Shown in pieces: positions 25,963 to 34,067 of a stretch of DNA of 64,000 nt. Under the pieces are notes generated by a model. That model did not search any database. It saw nothing but the letters and a program-made list of their open reading frames with translations, and was not told the DNA's origin. Position 1 is the first letter of the stretch, and each line of letters opens with the position of its first letter. Position numbers and translations under genes: made by a program. This DNA comes from Mycolicibacterium mucogenicum DSM 44124 (GTDB taxonomy: Bacteria > Actinomycetota > Actinomycetes > Mycobacteriales > Mycobacteriaceae): NCBI RefSeq assembly GCF_005670685.2, contig NZ_CP062008.1:806001-870000 (forward strand). The letters are read 5' to 3'.

Positions 25963-27267
25963 ATGACACAGAACACCTTTGACGCCCTCGTCGTCGGCGC
26001 CGGCGCGGGCGGCCTGTTCGCCGCAGCCCGGCTCTCGCACCTGGGCTACCGGACGCTCGTCGTCGAGCGTCTCGAGTTCGTCGGCGGGCGCGCATCGACG
26101 CGCGACATCGACGGGTTCAAGATCAACAACGGCGCCGTCGTCATCGAAACCGGCGGCCTCACCGAGGAGACGTTCCACGAGGTCGGTGCGAAGTTCGATG
26201 TCCGCGCCGCCGAACCGCCGATCTTGTACCGCATCGGCGACAAGGACGTCGACGTCACCGGTGGCGGCTGGGGGTTCCTGCTGTCCAAGCTGACGCGTCA
26301 GGGCGCGAAGCTGGTATCGGGAATCGGCGCCGCCCGCAACGACTCCGGGCTGCCGGAAGACGAGCTGTCGACCGCGGACTGGGTGGCGAAGTACACCAAG
26401 AACGAGTCGGTGCACGGCATCTTCCGCAACATGTGTGGCTCGGTCTTCGCGGTCGGTTCCGAGGAGCTGCCCGCGCGGGTGTTCCTCACCTACTTCACCC
26501 GCAAGAGCGCATTCAAGAAGTTCGGCTTCTGCCCGGAGGGCACCATCGGTGTCTGGCAGGCATTGGCTGAGGTGGTGCAGAAGAACGGGGGAGCGGTCTG
26601 GCTCTCGGCGGAGGTCAAGGAGCTGCACCTCACCGACGGCCGCGTCACCGGCGCCACCGTTGATCGCGGCGGTGAAACCGTCGACATCTCTTGTGATTTC
26701 GCGGTGAGCGACATCGGACCCGCTGCGACGGTCGAGTTGGTCGGCAGCCACAACCTGCCTGCCGACTATGTCACGAAGGTCGATGAGGCGAACCGGCCCT
26801 GCTCGATGATCACCGTCAACTTCGCGAGTCAGCGAAAGCTGTTGAAAGCTCCGGGCATGCTGAGCTTCGCAAAGACCCGGCGGCTGTGCTACGTCGCGAA
26901 TTTCACCGAGACCTGTCCCGAGATGGCGCCCGAGGGGTGGCACCTCTACGCGGGCACCGCAGTGCCGAAGCCCGCGGTCGGCGACTTCGACGAGAACGCG
27001 GAAACCGAACTGCTGCTGGCTGATCTGCGTGAGGAGATCGACGGATTCGCCGACGCGCGCATCTTGTCGATCGCCGTCACCCGTGACGGCTGGCCGCCGC
27101 AGCGCGCCGTCGCCGGCTTTGATCTGCCACACGACACTCCGATCGCCAACCTGTGGAATGTCGGCGACGCCGTCAAGGAATACGCCAACGGTGGGACCAC
27201 GGCGTGCGCCGAGACCGCCAAGATCGTCGTGGACAAGATTCGGGAGGCGTATCCGCAGAACGCGTGA
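25963..27267 (+). CDS. CrtI/phytoene-desaturase-like FAD oxidoreductase
   Basis: A 434-residue flavoprotein. The N-terminal dinucleotide fold is VVGAGAGGLFAAARLSHLGY followed by EFVGGRAST, as in phytoene desaturases and amine oxidases. The C-terminal FAD segment is NLWNVGDAVKEYANGGTTACAE. It should desaturate, isomerise or oxidise a hydrophobic substrate. Its pairing with an acyl-CoA dehydrogenase and an upstream site of the island's operator family ties it to the catabolic route, not to carotenoid synthesis; no other carotenoid gene is present. Confidence 0.88.
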   Translation: MTQNTFDALVVGAGAGGLFAAARLSHLGYRTLVVERLEFVGGRASTRDIDGFKINNGAVVIETGGLTEETFHEVGAKFDVRAAEPPILYRIGDKDVDVTGGGWGFLLSKLTRQGAKLVSGIGAARNDSGLPEDELSTADWVAKYTKNESVHGIFRNMCGSVFAVGSEELPARVFLTYFTRKSAFKKFGFCPEGTIGVWQALAEVVQKNGGAVWLSAEVKELHLTDGRVTGATVDRGGETVDISCDFAVSDIGPAATVELVGSHNLPADYVTKVDEANRPCSMITVNFASQRKLLKAPGMLSFAKTRRLCYVANFTETCPEMAPEGWHLYAGTAVPKPAVGDFDENAETELLLADLREEIDGFADARILSIAVTRDGWPPQRAVAGFDLPHDTPIANLWNVGDAVKEYANGGTTACAETAKIVVDKIREAYPQNA

Positions 27268-27286
27268 GTTTGTTCTGCGCAATGCA

Positions 27287-27332
27287 AAACGTCGTGGCCG
27301 GCAGTGTGGGTGCACAGCCGGCCACGACGTTT
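27287..27332. terminator. bidirectional hairpin between convergent genes
   Basis: A perfect inverted repeat with 16-bp arms (AAACGTCGTGGCCGGC and its complement) around a 14-base loop, in the 68-bp gap between the convergent CrtI-like and acyl-CoA dehydrogenase genes. The A/T bases at the outer ends give a short U tract on each transcript, so it can terminate both. Confidence 0.8.
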
Positions 27333-27335
27333 GTG

Positions 27336-28490
27336 TCAGTTGGTCAGTCCGCCGCGCGCGACGAGCTGCGACGCGATGACGTTGCGCTGGATTTCGTTGG
27401 TGCCCTCGCCGACGATCATCAGCGGCGCGTCACGGAAGTAGCGCTCGACGTCGTATTCCGTTGAGTAGCCGTATCCGCCGTGGATACGGACGGCATTGAG
27501 CGCGACCTCCATGGCGACCTCGGACGCGTAGTACTTGGCCATGCCGGCCTCCATGTCGCAGCGTTCGCCGGCGTCGAACCGTCGGGCGGCGTGCAGTACC
27601 AGCTGACGGGCAGCCGTCAGCTTGGTGGCCATCTCGGCGAGGTAGCCGCCGACGGCCTGGTGCTTCCAGATCGGGACGCCGAAGCTCTCGCGTTGCTGGG
27701 CGTACGCCAAGGCATCGTCGAAGGCGGCCTGGCCGACGCCAAGGGCACGGGATGCGACCTGGATGCGGCCTGTCTCAAGGCCTTTCATCATCTGGGCGAA
27801 ACCGTGGCCTTCGACGCCGCCGAGGACGGCGTCAAGCGGCGCGCGGTAGTTGTCGAACGCGAGCTCGCAGCTCTCCACGCCCTTGTATCCCAGCTTGGGT
27901 AGGTCGCGCGAGACGATCAGTCCCGGGTCGTGTTCGACCAGCAGGATGCTGACGCCGCGATGACGGGGTGTGGCCGTCGGGTCGGTCTTGCACAACAGCG
28001 CGATGAGCTGAGACCGGCGGGCGTTGCTGATCCAGGTCTTGGCGCCGTTGACGGTGTACCCGTCCCCGTCACGGCGCGCCGTGGTGGTCATCGCCTGCAG
28101 GTCGGAGCCGCCGCCCGGTTCGGTGAGTGCCATGGTGGCCCGGATTTCTCCCGTGGCCATCCGGGGCAGGTAGCGGTTCTTCTGCTCGTCGGTCCCGAAG
28201 GCCAGGATCAACTTGGAGACGACGGTGTGGCCACCCATGGCGCCGGCCAGGCTCATCCAGCCCCGCGCCAGCTCTTCGGTCACGCCGACGTAGCACTGCG
28301 TGGACACGGGCGCCTCGCCGTACGGCTCCGGTATCGCGAGGCCGAAGATTCCCATCTGCTTCATCTGGTCGATGAGCTTTTCCGGGTACTCGTTGGCATG
28401 CTCGAGATCGCGGGCGACGGGCCGCACCTCACGGTCGACCCAGTCCCGCACTGTCGCGACGACCTGCCGTTCCTCGGCGGACAACTCCAT
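27336..28490 (-). CDS. acyl-CoA dehydrogenase (short/medium-chain type)
   Basis: A 384-residue acyl-CoA dehydrogenase. It has MALTEPGGGSDLQAMTTTA, the WISNA flavin segment, RESFGVPIWKHQAVGGYLAEMATKL and the C-terminal GEGTNEIQRNVIA, where the catalytic Glu of MCAD-type enzymes is present. It follows a second dehydrogenase gene by 21 bp on the same strand and belongs to the thiolase-dehydrogenase-dehydrogenase operon read from 30818 downwards. It should introduce an alpha-beta double bond in an acyl-CoA. Confidence 0.93.
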   Translation of the reverse strand: MELSAEERQVVATVRDWVDREVRPVARDLEHANEYPEKLIDQMKQMGIFGLAIPEPYGEAPVSTQCYVGVTEELARGWMSLAGAMGGHTVVSKLILAFGTDEQKNRYLPRMATGEIRATMALTEPGGGSDLQAMTTTARRDGDGYTVNGAKTWISNARRSQLIALLCKTDPTATPRHRGVSILLVEHDPGLIVSRDLPKLGYKGVESCELAFDNYRAPLDAVLGGVEGHGFAQMMKGLETGRIQVASRALGVGQAAFDDALAYAQQRESFGVPIWKHQAVGGYLAEMATKLTAARQLVLHAARRFDAGERCDMEAGMAKYYASEVAMEVALNAVRIHGGYGYSTEYDVERYFRDAPLMIVGEGTNEIQRNVIASQLVARGGLTN

Positions 28491-28511
28491 CGGGTGGACT
28501 CCTATCTGTGA

Positions 28512-29663
28512 TCAGCAGGCCGCGATGTCGCGGCCGATGATCTCTTTCATGATCTCGGTCGTACCGCCGTAGATCGTTTGGATGCGGGTGTCGAGATAGG
28601 CTCGGGCCACTGGGTATTCGGTCATGTAGCCGTAGCCGCCGTGCAGTTGCAGGCACCGGTCGATCACTCGTTTTTGCAGCTCGCTGACGTACCACTTGCC
28701 CTTGGCCGCGTCGATCGCGCTCAGGGTTCCAGCGTTGTACGCCAACACTGACCGGTCGACGTACGACTCGGCGATGTCGATCTCCGTTGCCATCTCGGCG
28801 AGTTCGAACCTGATGTGCTGTTTATCGGTCAGCGGTTTCCCGAAGGCGTGGCGCTGCCGGCAGTAGTCGACGGTGCTGTCGAAGATGGCACGGGTCGTCG
28901 CAATCGCCTTGGCACTGACCCCGAGGCGTTCCCGCGGAAGGTGACTCATCAAGTACGGCAGGCCCATTCCCACTTCACCCAGCAGATTGGCAGCGGGTAC
29001 TTCGGCGTCGCGGAAGTACAGCTCAGCGGTGTCCTGCGCGGGAAGCCCGATCTTGTCGAGCTTGCGTCCGCGCTCGAATCCCGGGGTATTGCGCTCCACG
29101 ACGAACAGGCTGAATCCGCGCGAGCCGGCGTTCGGGTCCGTGCGGGCAGCGACGACCACCAGGTCGGACATGATGCCGCTGGAGATGAAGGTCTTCTGCC
29201 CGTTGAGGATCCAGGTGTCGCCTTCGCGACGCGCCGTCGTGCGGATGCCCCGGAGATCGCTGCCGGCACCGGGCTCGGTCATGGCCAGCGCGCCGATGAT
29301 CTCCCCGGCGGCGAATCCCGGTAGCCAGCGCTTCTTCTGTTCTTCGTTTGTCAGGTCGAGTAGATAGTGCAGGACGAGGTCGTCCTGCAGGCTGATCGTC
29401 AGGCCGAACGAGAGGGCGTTGATCCGGGAAACCTCTTCGCACACCACCATTCGGTAGCGGTAGTCGGATTCGCCGGCGCCGTCGTACTGCTCGTCGACCT
29501 GCAGGGCGTAGATGCCCGCCTTGGCGGCGCGAGCGAACACGGTGCGATCGATCCAGCGGTCGCGATCCCAATCATGTTGGTGGGGAACGACTTCACGCGC
29601 GAGGAACTCGCGCACCGTCTCGCGGTAGGCCGCGTGGTCCGCGGTGTAGAGCGCGCGCTCCAT
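28512..29663 (-). CDS. acyl-CoA dehydrogenase (long-chain LCAD-like type)
   Basis: A 383-residue acyl-CoA dehydrogenase with AMTEPGAGSDLRGIRTTA, RHAFGKPLTDKQHIRFELAEMATEI and the C-terminal IYGGTTEIMKEIIGRD. Glycine replaces the Glu of the IYEGT motif, as in LCAD-like enzymes, where the base is instead the Glu in the LPRERL helix seen here. It starts three bases after the thiolase stop. A different base position from its neighbour suggests a different substrate shape, possibly branched or cyclic acyl-CoA. Confidence 0.93.
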   Translation of the reverse strand: MERALYTADHAAYRETVREFLAREVVPHQHDWDRDRWIDRTVFARAAKAGIYALQVDEQYDGAGESDYRYRMVVCEEVSRINALSFGLTISLQDDLVLHYLLDLTNEEQKKRWLPGFAAGEIIGALAMTEPGAGSDLRGIRTTARREGDTWILNGQKTFISSGIMSDLVVVAARTDPNAGSRGFSLFVVERNTPGFERGRKLDKIGLPAQDTAELYFRDAEVPAANLLGEVGMGLPYLMSHLPRERLGVSAKAIATTRAIFDSTVDYCRQRHAFGKPLTDKQHIRFELAEMATEIDIAESYVDRSVLAYNAGTLSAIDAAKGKWYVSELQKRVIDRCLQLHGGYGYMTEYPVARAYLDTRIQTIYGGTTEIMKEIIGRDIAAC

Positions 29664-29666
29664 GAC

Positions 29667-30818
29667 TTACAGCCGCTCGATGATGGTGACGTTGGCCTGT
29701 CCGCCGCCTTCGCACATGGTCTGCAGTCCGTACCGGCCGCCGGTGCGTTCCAGCTCGTGCAGCATCGAGGTCATCAGACGGGCGCCCGTGCAGCCGATCG
29801 GGTGCCCCAGGGCGATGGCACCGCCGTTGGGATTGACCTTGGCCGGATCGGCGTTCAGTTCGGCGAGCCAGGCGAGGACGACGGGCGCGAATGCTTCGTT
29901 GATCTCGACGACGTCGATGTCGTCGATGGACAGTCCGGCGCGCTTCAAGGCGTGCTGGGTTGCCGGGATCGGTGCGGTCAGCATCATCACGGGATCGGCG
30001 CCGCGCACCGACATGTGGTGGATGCGGGCCCGCGGGGTGAGCCCGAACCGGTCGACCGCGCCCTGCGAGGCGATGAGCAGGGCGGCCGCCCCGTCCGAGA
30101 GCTGGCTTGCCACAGCCGCGGTGACCACGCCGCCGTCGACCAGGGTCGGCAGGCCGGCCATCTTTTCCAGTGAGGTATCGGCGCGTGGACCTTCGTCGAC
30201 GCTGACGCCGGCGAACTCGGTGATCTCGCGGGCGAAGCGTCCCTCGGCAATGGCGGCCAGGGCGCGCTGGTGACTGGTCAGGGCGAACCGTTCGTTGTCC
30301 TCGCGGGTCAGTTTCCAGTGCGCGGCAATGAGTTCCGCGCCGCGGAACTGGGAGATCTCCTGGTCGCCGTAGCGTGCCCGCCAGCCTTCGCAGCCGGTCC
30401 ATGGGTCGGTGGCGCCATAGGGTTCGCCGGCGCTGAACGCGCTCAGGATCGGGTATTGGCTCATCTTCTGGACGCCGCCGGCGACGATGAGGTCGCAGGT
30501 GCCGCTCATGACCGCTTGTGCGGCAAAGTGAACCGCCTGCTGAGCCGATCCGCACTGCCGGTCGATCGTCACGCCGGGCACGGATTCTGGCAGCCCGGCC
30601 GCGAGTGCCGCAGTGCGTGCGATGTCGCCGGCCTGCGCACCGATGTTGTCCAGACAGCCGAAGATGACGTCGTCGATGGCCTCCGGGTCGATGTCCTGAC
30701 CGCCCACAACGCCCTTGATGACGTGTGCGGCCAGATCTGCGGGGTGGACGCTCGAAAATCCGCCGCCACGCTTGCCGACGGCAGTACGGGTGGCGTCGAC
30801 GATGTATGCCTCAGTCAT
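29667..30818 (-). CDS. thiolase (acetyl-CoA acyltransferase)
   Basis: A 383-residue thiolase: catalytic Cys in DRQCGSAQQAVHF, NEAFAPVVLAW, GHPIGCTGARLM and C-terminal CEGGGQANV. It is the first gene of a minus-strand operon with two acyl-CoA dehydrogenases. The ATG has no ribosome-binding site upstream, and the AT-rich operator-like palindrome ends only four bases before it. This suggests a leaderless or near-leaderless transcript whose promoter is covered by the regulator. Confidence 0.93.
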   Translation of the reverse strand: MTEAYIVDATRTAVGKRGGGFSSVHPADLAAHVIKGVVGGQDIDPEAIDDVIFGCLDNIGAQAGDIARTAALAAGLPESVPGVTIDRQCGSAQQAVHFAAQAVMSGTCDLIVAGGVQKMSQYPILSAFSAGEPYGATDPWTGCEGWRARYGDQEISQFRGAELIAAHWKLTREDNERFALTSHQRALAAIAEGRFAREITEFAGVSVDEGPRADTSLEKMAGLPTLVDGGVVTAAVASQLSDGAAALLIASQGAVDRFGLTPRARIHHMSVRGADPVMMLTAPIPATQHALKRAGLSIDDIDVVEINEAFAPVVLAWLAELNADPAKVNPNGGAIALGHPIGCTGARLMTSMLHELERTGGRYGLQTMCEGGGQANVTIIERL

Positions 30819-30822
30819 AAAA

Positions 30823-30843
30823 TCGAATTTAACATAAATTCGA
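30823..30843. promoter_or_regulatory. operator-like AT-rich site 6 (thiolase promoter), the most symmetrical copy
   Basis: A perfect inverted repeat TCGAATTTA-N3-TAAATTCGA with 9-bp arms, ending four bases before the thiolase ATG. Read on the minus strand it contains TATGTT, a possible -10 element, so binding would block RNA polymerase directly. It is the best palindrome of the six related sites and probably close to the true operator. Confidence 0.65.
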
Positions 30844-30939
30844 AAACGTGATCAATGGCCAACGGCAGTGCTCGACGCAGGCTATCGATGCGATTGCGAT
30901 GGGGGACCGGAACCCGGCAGGTGCTGGGCCGGTCTGGCG

Positions 30940-31560
30940 TCAGACGAGTTCCGGCACTCGCAGATGAGCGATGGCCAGTTCGAACTCACAGATATCGACC
31001 AAGCTGCCGCCCAACTGGGCGAGCTTTTCGGTACGTAGCGCGCTGGCTTGTTCGCGGTTGTTGTCCAGCGCGATGGCGCTGTCGAACGTCACGGACGAAA
31101 CGGCGCGTCCGGACGGCTTGTCGAGCAGGAGGCTGGCGCTGCAGAACCCCTCGAGTTTCTCCAACGGCGGCAGGACCAGCGTCCGGTAGAAGTCGGTGAG
31201 CAGGTCCGCCTGATGGGGTTCGACAGAGAACCAGGCAACGCGAAGGCAGGCGCCCTCCGGCGAGCGGTGGCGGCGGTGCAGCGCCGTGACCTCCCACTCG
31301 CTGATCTCTTTTCGGGTTCCGTTCAGCAGCTCTGCCGCGCGTTCCCCGAGGGGCCGGGCGGCATGCGCCGTCAAGTGCATCACCGCTTCGGATTCCCAGG
31401 AGCTGGTGGCGATGCAGCGCCCCAGTCGCCGGTCAACCAGCAGTGACATTCCCGCCGCCCCCAGCTCCTCCAGGGCGGGCAGCACGGTGTCGCGCATGTA
31501 CGCAACGCCCGCGTCGATCGACGCCGGCTCGGCCTGAAACGTGGTTGAGCGTGCGTACAC
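30940..31560 (-). CDS. tandem ABM-like (dimeric alpha-beta barrel) protein
   Basis: A 206-residue protein made of two similar halves, each with the pattern of an antibiotic-biosynthesis-monooxygenase-type ferredoxin fold. The first has TVLPALEELGAAGMSLLVDRRLGRCIATSSWES, the second LVLPPLEKLEGFCSASLLLDKPSGRAVSSVTFDS. Such folds act as small cofactor-free oxygenases or binding proteins; no specific active site can be named. The start is GTG at 31560. It lies between the thiolase operon and a PucR regulator on the same strand. Confidence 0.75.
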   Translation of the reverse strand: MYARSTTFQAEPASIDAGVAYMRDTVLPALEELGAAGMSLLVDRRLGRCIATSSWESEAVMHLTAHAARPLGERAAELLNGTRKEISEWEVTALHRRHRSPEGACLRVAWFSVEPHQADLLTDFYRTLVLPPLEKLEGFCSASLLLDKPSGRAVSSVTFDSAIALDNNREQASALRTEKLAQLGGSLVDICEFELAIAHLRVPELV

Positions 31561-31668
31561 CAGGCGCTCCTCGGTTGCGGCAGCGCCCCGTGGCGCTGCT
31601 GGTTCTCCCCACAGCGTCCCTTGTCGACCCCGATAGTGTATGGACTTTGCCGGAATCCACAGGTTGCG

Positions 31669-32937
31669 TTAAGGAGCGAGAACCGCGGCGCCGAACCAAT
31701 GGCAAAGCAGCAGTGCGACTTCCACGTCGATGCGGTCGTCTTCGATCGGTCTGCCGCGACGCTCGATGGCGCGCTGTACCCGGTACTTCACCGAGTTGAC
31801 GTGCAGGTGCAGCTCGTCGGCGCTGGATTTGAAGCTGGAACTGTTGCGCAGGAACCCGCGGAGGGTGTCCCGCAGCCGTTCATCGCTGTCGGTGTCCGCG
31901 GCGAGCGGGCCGAGGACATGGTTGACCCACGATCGGGCATGTTCGAGGTCGGAGCTGAACTGTGCTGCGACGACGAGTCCCGGTTCATCGGCGGCGGTGA
32001 CGGGCCGCGGGGGCGCACCCGGTGCCATCGCGACCGTCCTCGCGGCGACGGCCTGACGGTGCGAGTCGCGGAACCCGCGTAGCCCGGCCAGCGGATTTCC
32101 CACCGTCAGCCATGGCGCGTCCGGGCGCGACCGGACGAACTCGCGGATTTGGCCCGCTGGATCGTCGGCGTCGGCCGGTAACGGAATCCACGCCCATCCG
32201 GTGGTCCGATCCGACGCGACGAACAAGGGGCGCTCGCGAGAACCCAGGACGGCTGCGAGATCGGCGACGAACCGCTCCATGGCGGCCAGCTCGTCGCCCT
32301 CGGCTTGCTCGGCGCACCAGGCGATGAGTGCGAGGTGGATGCGGTGCAAGGGGTAGCGGATGAGGTCGGTCGTCTCGTCGATGTCGAGATCGCCGCCGTC
32401 GAGCACCTCGCGGACCCGCAGTGCGCGCACCTGGTTCTGGTTCGTCAGCCAGCGGTCGCGCTCGGTTTGATAGGCGGTGACGACCTGGTGCGACACCCGG
32501 TCGATGTAGGTGAACGAGCTGGCGGCGATCTCTTCGAACACCTGCAGCCCCAGCTCGGTGGAGAGTTGTGCGGCCCGGACCTCATCGAGGATCAATTTGA
32601 GAACGCTGTGGTGCCCGAGGCGGTAGGCCCGGACCAGCTCGTCGACATCGGTGCCGCGCTGAGCCATCCGGCGCGCATGTTCCAGCGCTGCCGTGGGCGG
32701 TTCGATGCGGTCGATGGGGATCCCGTGGCGGATGGCGGGGAAGAAGGCTTCGAGGTTGCCCTGTACGGCGTCGTAGAGCAGCTCCATCAACTCGCCGTCA
32801 CCGGCCATTTCGGACCGCTCCTGGGCCAGCAACTCCTGAATCGAACGGGTCGTGGCCGGCAGCTTATCGCCCAACCGATCCACGATCATCGCGGCGGTCT
32901 CGGCGGCGAGTGTCCCGGTGTCGTGGCTTCGCGACAT
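31669..32937 (-). CDS. PucR/CdaR-family transcriptional regulator
   Basis: A 422-residue regulator. The N-terminal two-thirds form a helical sensing region (LMELLYDAVQGNLEAFFPAIRHGI, DVDELVRAYRLGHHSVLKL), and the C-terminus carries the PucR-type HTH (LRGFLRNSSSFKSSADELHLHVNSVKYRVQRAIERRGR). Regulators of this class usually activate nearby catabolic genes. It lies 108 bp upstream of the ABM-like gene on the same strand, so it probably controls that gene or the edge of the island. The effector is unknown. Confidence 0.88.
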   Translation of the reverse strand: MSRSHDTGTLAAETAAMIVDRLGDKLPATTRSIQELLAQERSEMAGDGELMELLYDAVQGNLEAFFPAIRHGIPIDRIEPPTAALEHARRMAQRGTDVDELVRAYRLGHHSVLKLILDEVRAAQLSTELGLQVFEEIAASSFTYIDRVSHQVVTAYQTERDRWLTNQNQVRALRVREVLDGGDLDIDETTDLIRYPLHRIHLALIAWCAEQAEGDELAAMERFVADLAAVLGSRERPLFVASDRTTGWAWIPLPADADDPAGQIREFVRSRPDAPWLTVGNPLAGLRGFRDSHRQAVAARTVAMAPGAPPRPVTAADEPGLVVAAQFSSDLEHARSWVNHVLGPLAADTDSDERLRDTLRGFLRNSSSFKSSADELHLHVNSVKYRVQRAIERRGRPIEDDRIDVEVALLLCHWFGAAVLAP

Positions 32938-33015
32938 CGCCCGACTCTATGGCTTGGCGGGCGTGCCTATCTGGGAATGCGGGCGCGACCCGCGACTGAC
33001 TGGATCGTCAATTTG

Positions 33016-33219
33016 TTACTGGCCGGTGGCGTAGGCCAGGGTGTGCGCGCGGGCCGGCGCGGCGACGTGCGGCAACGCCACCGAGTGGACGGCGGCAGCG
33101 GCGGCACTGCGGCGGGCGTTGAACCAGCGGACGCCGGCGGCGCCGACGACCAGCAGCAGCGGCCACAGGCCGATGGAGAAGAGGACGATGGCGTCGAAGA
33201 TGAAGGCGGGCTCGAACAT
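33016..33219 (-). CDS. small single-span membrane protein
   Basis: A 67-residue protein: MFEPAFIFDAIVLFSIGLWPLLLVVGAAGVRWFNARR gives one clear hydrophobic helix of about 22 residues followed by a basic stop-transfer segment and an Ala/His-rich tail. ATG at 33219 is preceded by AGGAGC at six bases, which decides the start. I do not recognise a family. It is monocistronic between the PucR gene and a small HTH-like gene. Confidence 0.65.
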   Translation of the reverse strand: MFEPAFIFDAIVLFSIGLWPLLLVVGAAGVRWFNARRSAAAAAVHSVALPHVAAPARAHTLAYATGQ

Positions 33220-33519
33220 GGCTGTGCTCCTGGGTTGATGAAATGTATTTGTTCCGTTGATGTTTGGAGTTTTCTCAACGGGGAAGCTGATACCAGAACG
33301 GTACGGCGCGGGCACGCGGCGACCCAGGTACCGCCGAGACAATCTTTTGCCGATCTGGCCCGAATCGTTGTCCCTGACGAACAAAGGGGCATCAATTTCC
33401 GCGGGTGGCCCCCATTCCGGCGCGCCGCGCCGACAATTGATGGTGACGGCAGCAACCGAACCGAAGGCCTCCGACGTGTCCGAACCCGACGAAACGCAAC
33501 GTGGCGTCGCGACCGGCTG
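33220..33519. other. 300-bp stretch without a convincing gene
   Basis: Upstream region of the small membrane protein. Frames on both strands are open in places but lack ribosome sites and typical third-position GC bias. I see no strong repeat, hairpin or recognisable operator here; it should hold the membrane-protein promoter near 33240-33290, where the sequence is relatively AT-rich. Confidence 0.5.
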
Positions 33520-33807
33520 CTACTGCAGACCGGCGACGGAGTCCTGGTGGTCTGGTGGTCCGGCCTTGCGGTCGATCCCGAGAACCGTTTGAACGACGTC
33601 GGCGATGGTGGGGATGTCGTCGGACATGTCGGTCGAGGGAGATGCGGTGGCGCTCAGCGCCGTTGCGATGACGTCCCAGGTGTGGCCGGCGGCATGTGCC
33701 GCCTCGACAGCCTCGCGCAGTTCACGCTGGGCGGCGCGCAGCGCCTGATGAGCTGCGCCGATGCGCTCGATGTACGCGAGGTGCGTTTCCTGCTTCTCTG
33801 CTGACAT
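33520..33807 (-). CDS. small helical protein with HTH-like segment
   Basis: A 95-residue protein beginning MSAEKQETHLAYIERIGAAHQALRAAQRELREAVEAAH (a long amphipathic helix, perhaps coiled coil) followed by AGHTWDVIATALSATAS, which reads like a minimal helix-turn-helix, and an acidic tail. ATG at 33807 has a GGAG about eight bases upstream. It is divergent from the MerR-type gene across a 260-bp region with two inverted repeats. Function unknown; a DNA-binding or regulator-partner role is a guess. Confidence 0.65.
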   Translation of the reverse strand: MSAEKQETHLAYIERIGAAHQALRAAQRELREAVEAAHAAGHTWDVIATALSATASPSTDMSDDIPTIADVVQTVLGIDRKAGPPDHQDSVAGLQ

Positions 33808-33862
33808 CACTTGTGCTCCAGCCGTTCCTGAGGCTGATGACCGATTCGGGCGCCGAGACTGA

Positions 33863-33901
33863 GCTTGTGTGTCAAATCCAGCCCAGATCTGGCACACAAG
33901 C
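33863..33901. promoter_or_regulatory. wide inverted repeat in divergent promoter region
   Basis: Perfect 9-bp arms GCTTGTGTG and CACACAAGC separated by 21 bases, with additional partial symmetry inside (TCA/TGG). It lies just upstream of the small HTH-like gene. It could be a two-half-site operator or a hairpin. The arms recall the HspR HAIR element, but sequence and spacing do not fit it. Confidence 0.45.
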
Positions 33902-33992
33902 TCATGTTCGTCAGCGCAGCCGGAAGGCCAGGCCCTCAGGCGGTCACCTCAACCGTCGTTTCCTTTACCGCCTGTTCAACTCAAGGTAGTTT

Positions 33993-34014
33993 ATCTATGG
34001 CAACTGACATAGAT
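33993..34014. promoter_or_regulatory. inverted repeat upstream of MerR-type gene
   Basis: Perfect 7-bp arms ATCTATG and CATAGAT around an 8-base spacer, in an AT-rich patch 54-75 bp before the MerR-family start. Size and position fit an autoregulatory MerR-family operator. Confidence 0.5.
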
Positions 34015-34067
34015 TTCTATATAGCACCGATGCATGATTCAATGCAAGTAGTGGAACAGGGAATCTC

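Noticed and set aside
25102-27315. 737-codon antisense open frame opposite the acyl-CoA dehydrogenase and CrtI-like gene
   Set aside because: It spans two real genes, has no start signal and no domain, and results from absence of stops in GC-rich DNA.
33863-33901. HspR HAIR element
   Set aside because: HAIR is CTTGAGT-N7-ACTCAAG. Here the arms are CTTGTGT/ACACAAG with a much larger spacer.
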